Assembly: GCA_015485155.1 (NCBI GenBank)
Contig: WFUF01000025.1
Coordinates: 248,001 to 312,000, forward strand
DNA from: Robiginitomaculum sp.
Lineage (GTDB): Bacteria > Pseudomonadota > Alphaproteobacteria > Caulobacterales > Maricaulaceae
Direction of reading: 5' to 3'
Length of the DNA: 64,000 bases
Every line of letters begins with the position of its first letter. Position 1 is the first letter of the stretch. Shown piece by piece: positions 60,626 through 64,000 of this stretch. The translations under genes and the position numbers were made by a program. A model generated the notes under the pieces. The model did no database searches. It was not told the DNA's origin and saw only the letters and a list, made by a program, of their open reading frames with translations.

Positions 60626-62434
60626 CTAGCGACGGCCAAACAGTCGTTCAATATCAGCGAGTTTTAGCTCTACATAGGTAGGTCTGCCATGATTGCATTG
60701 ACCAGAATGAGGCGTTGCTTCCATCTGGCGCAATAGCGCATTCATTTCTTCGGCACCAAGTCTGCGCCCGGCCCGTACCGAGCCATGGCAGGCCATTGTA
60801 GAGCACACATCTTCAAGACGCTCTGATAGCGAATGGGCGGCATCAAATTGCAATAGATCCTCTGCAAGATCACGCACTAATTGCGCGGCGTTCATCTGTC
60901 CGAGTAAGGCCGGTGTGGCCCGGATTGCAATTGCGCCGGCGCCAAAGGCTTCAATCACCAGGCCAAGGGCCGCCAGTTCATCGGTTCGTGATAAAAGCCG
61001 TTCAGCAGCAGCTTCTTCCATTTCAACGATTTCCGGTATTAACAGGTTTTGTGCCGGTACTTTTCCTTCGGCCAATTGCTGTTTCATTTTCTCATAAACC
61101 AGTCGTTCATGAGCGGCGTGTTGGTCAACAATCACAATGCCGTCTGTGGTTTGTGCCAGAATATAGGTTTCATGCACCTGTGCCCGAGCGGCACCCAGTG
61201 GCAGCTCCAATGCAGGCGACTCATCTTGTATTTCTCCCGGTGCATATTCATGACGGGCGGCAAGGGTGGAAAAGTCTGTGCCAGCAGGGTTTTCGGCAAA
61301 GTCGCTTTGTTGAGGAAATGCCTTTGCACCGTTCGCAGCTATGGTGCTGCGATCCGGTGCGAATTGCGGCGCTTTCATCTTGCCCAACGCATAATCAGCA
61401 ATGCTGGTAGATGCACGATGTCCGGCACCAGCTAAGCCATGACGCAAGGCGCCTACAATCAGGCCTCTTACCAGTCCCGGGTCACGAAACCGGACTTCTG
61501 ATTTGGCTGGATGTACGTTCACGTCCACCTGATGCGGATCCAACTCTACAAACAACGCCAATACCGGATGGCGATCCCGGGCAAGAAAGTCCCGATAAGC
61601 TCCGCGTACTGCTCCATGCAATAATTTGTCGCGAACCGGGCGACTGTTTACGAACATATATTGGTGCCGGCTTGAGCTTTGGTGATAAGTCGGAAGACCA
61701 GCAAAGCCGAAGATACGCACCTCATCACGAATATGATCAAGTACCATGGCATTTTCGGCAAAATTTTTGCCTAGCACCTCACCCATGCGCTGCAAGCCAG
61801 CATCTTTGCCGCTATGGGCAAAATAGGTAAAGCTTTTGCGTCCTGAAGAAACAAGGGAAAACCCCACATCGGGCCGTGCCATGGCCAGGCGCTTTAGGGT
61901 GTCGGAAATAGCCATGTTTTCCGCACGATCGGTTTTAAGGAATTTCAAACGTGCTGGAACCGCAAAGAACAAATCACTTATCTTTATGCGGGTTCCGCTG
62001 TCGCCAAAGGGCGGGCACGGCTGCAAATCAGATATTCTCCCGCCTTCAACGCGCAACTCCCATGCTTCGCCGCTTATGTACTGGGACTTGATTTGCATGC
62101 GTGATACCGAGCCAATGCTGGGCAGGGCTTCGCCGCGAAAGCCCATTGTGGAAATGTTGAGCAGATCCCAATTTCCTTGTTCATCAGCAGATAGTTTGGA
62201 AGTTGCATGACGTTCGATAGACAGCTTCATTTCGTCCGCTGACATGCCGTGGCCATTGTCCTGTACGATAATGCGGGATTTGCCACCTTCATCCACGATG
62301 ATATCTATTTGTGTAGCTCCTGCATCCAGCGCATTTTCCACCAGTTCTTTTACCACCGAAGCCGGGCGTTCAATTACTTCACCAGCAGCAATCTGGTTTA
62401 TGGTTTTGCGAGGCAGAAGCTGAATACGAGTCAT
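60626..62434 (-). CDS. mutL: DNA mismatch repair endonuclease MutL
   Basis: [53 protein letters not shown]; start at 62434 preferred over 62500. Confidence 0.96.
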   Translation of the reverse strand: MTRIQLLPRKTINQIAAGEVIERPASVVKELVENALDAGATQIDIIVDEGGKSRIIVQDNGHGMSADEMKLSIERHATSKLSADEQGNWDLLNISTMGFRGEALPSIGSVSRMQIKSQYISGEAWELRVEGGRISDLQPCPPFGDSGTRIKISDLFFAVPARLKFLKTDRAENMAISDTLKRLAMARPDVGFSLVSSGRKSFTYFAHSGKDAGLQRMGEVLGKNFAENAMVLDHIRDEVRIFGFAGLPTYHQSSSRHQYMFVNSRPVRDKLLHGAVRGAYRDFLARDRHPVLALFVELDPHQVDVNVHPAKSEVRFRDPGLVRGLIVGALRHGLAGAGHRASTSIADYALGKMKAPQFAPDRSTIAANGAKAFPQQSDFAENPAGTDFSTLAARHEYAPGEIQDESPALELPLGAARAQVHETYILAQTTDGIVIVDQHAAHERLVYEKMKQQLAEGKVPAQNLLIPEIVEMEEAAAERLLSRTDELAALGLVIEAFGAGAIAIRATPALLGQMNAAQLVRDLAEDLLQFDAAHSLSERLEDVCSTMACHGSVRAGRRLGAEEMNALLRQMEATPHSGQCNHGRPTYVELKLADIERLFGRR

Positions 62435-62719
62435 GGAACAGGTTTTGAATGGGCGCCGGGTCAAGGTCAAGAGGTCAATTCTAACAGGAGATTTGACCAA
62501 TTATGCTTTGGAACATTACTTTGATTTTAGACAAGGTCACACAACTGCCACATTTAGGACCAGAACTTGCCTCATCTTGCCATCATGTTTGTTTTGTCGA
62601 CCGGATGCAGCGAAGCATTTTTCGTTAGCCTCGGTTTCCAGACAGCCCCCCCAGCCCCCCGGGTCAGGCGGAAAATCCTGCTCCGGTCGACAGTATTTGA
62701 TAAAACCCGCCCCATTGGA

Positions 62720-63451
62720 TCAGCCGGCCAGCCTGGTAACAGCCAGAACTTTGCCAGGGCCTGGCTCTTGTAGAATTGCCACGCATGATCCAGTTTGCAT
62801 AAGCGGCAATTTAAGGCTCATTGCTTCACCATTCCAGTGGCCAATTTTACGCAGGCGGGTGACCATATTGACCTGTTCCAGCGTTTTACCTCTGTTCTCA
62901 CCAGATTTTACGTTCACAGTTTCGGTGCCTGGGATATAATCAGCTATGAAAATCACTGCACCGCCTTTGGGTGCATCACCTGCAGCAATATCAAGGCGGA
63001 TTTGTTTGCCATCGCGTACCATTGACATTTTTGGCCCAGCAGCCTGTTCTTTTGCTATATCGCGAATTATTCTACGAACTTTCTCAGGGCGGGTGGCGCG
63101 CACCGACGCCTTGCCATCTATGATAATTTGCGGAGTAAAGGGACGCCGGGAGTGTACGGCTTCACCATATTCTTTTTGCCGTTTGGAAAAGTCTGACATT
63201 GCATAGGTGTCAGCCCATCCCAGATAATCCCAATAGTCCACGGCCAGACTTAATGTAATTAAATCCGGATCTTTGGACAGCTCGCCCAGAAACCGGTTCG
63301 CTTCTGGACAGTTCACGCAACCTTGTGCTGTGAACAGCTCAACCAGAACCGGGCGCTGGTCGCTGTCGGCAGCTGTCGTTTCGGCAGCAATGTCCGAAAA
63401 CCCAAAAGCCATGACAAGAAAAACAAGTGTATAAAGAAAAAGCCGTTTCAT
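62720..63451 (-). CDS. DUF1223 family secreted protein (thioredoxin-like)
   Basis: LVELFTAQGCVNCPEANRFLGEL, DYWDYLGWADTYAMSDFSKRQKEYG. Confidence 0.88.
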   Translation of the reverse strand: MKRLFLYTLVFLVMAFGFSDIAAETTAADSDQRPVLVELFTAQGCVNCPEANRFLGELSKDPDLITLSLAVDYWDYLGWADTYAMSDFSKRQKEYGEAVHSRRPFTPQIIIDGKASVRATRPEKVRRIIRDIAKEQAAGPKMSMVRDGKQIRLDIAAGDAPKGGAVIFIADYIPGTETVNVKSGENRGKTLEQVNMVTRLRKIGHWNGEAMSLKLPLMQTGSCVAILQEPGPGKVLAVTRLAG

Positions 63452-63559
63452 AAATCTATGCTAGCGCCAGCCTTTGATTTTTTCCATACACACTTTGCTC
63501 AACTTTACGCGAGCTTGGTTTAACGGGAAGGGTATCCGGGCAAGTTCTATCAGTTTCTC

Positions 63560-64000
63560 CTATTCTGCGGCCGCTTTGGCCAGATTGCGCAATACATAGT
63601 GCAAAATCCCGCCATTTTTGAAATATTCCAGTTCAGTATCCGTATCAATGCGCACCAATGCCTGCAGGTCTTGTGTCTGGCCATCAGCAAATCTGATGTT
63701 AACATTAACCTGTCCACGAGGACTTATCCTGTCAAAACCGGAAATACTGATCAGCTCATCACCATTTAACCCAAGGCTATTGCGATCCTGTCCCTCCATA
63801 AACTGCAGAGGTAGTACTCCCATGCCGATCAGGTTGGAGCGATGGATACGCTCAAAGCTTGCTGCTAGAACCGCCCGGACTCCAAGCAATCTGGTGCCCT
63901 TGGCTGCCCAGTCCCGTGAGGACCCTGTACCATATTCCTTGCCGGTGATAATTACCAATGGCTGTGCTTCAGCCTGATAGGCCATGGCCGCGTCATAAAT
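63560..64000 (-). CDS. acnA: Aconitate hydratase, C-terminal part (continues past the window edge)
   Basis: VIITGKEYGTGSSRDWAAKGTRLLGVRAVLAASFERIHRSNLIGMGVLPLQF; frame open to position 64000. Confidence 0.93.
   Translation of the reverse strand: MYDAAMAYQAEAQPLVIITGKEYGTGSSRDWAAKGTRLLGVRAVLAASFERIHRSNLIGMGVLPLQFMEGQDRNSLGLNGDELISISGFDRISPRGQVNVNIRFADGQTQDLQALVRIDTDTELEYFKNGGILHYVLRNLAKAAAE

Overview
The window is a chromosomal segment that looks alphaproteobacterial, inferred from protein families and a gene order including rpmH-rnpA-yidC-engB. Most of it is housekeeping genes: dapB, nth, folD, def-fmt-truA, dapD, metF and a split metH, mlaA/mlaC, gluQ, cysK, coq7, mutL and the acnA 3' end. 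The outstanding feature is a compact type II-C CRISPR-Cas9 locus at about 5.45-13.35 kb. It contains a predicted minus-strand tracrRNA (anti-repeat, small nexus, perfect terminator hairpin), cas9 (about 1073 aa), cas1, cas2 with 4-nt overlaps, and an 11-repeat/10-spacer array. The array appears to be transcribed convergently to the cas genes, from a distal leader toward cas2, ending at a minus-strand terminator hairpin beside cas2. The leader plus its first repeat (114 bp, one mismatch) is duplicated 2.4 kb away. The two copies bracket a 2.3-kb cargo of minus-strand genes: two intact paralogous small membrane proteins, a third membrane-anchored protein, and truncated paralog remnants on both sides. 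That places the cargo immediately downstream of a CRISPR leader and a lone repeat. Other points of interest are a protein with two PD-(D/E)XK-like motifs, interlaced tandem repeats at 52.8-53.1 kb, an IS110-family transposase relic, a split methionine synthase, and a tRNA-Ser(CGA). All calls come from reading the sequence and supplied ORFs by eye; no database searches or folding programs were run.
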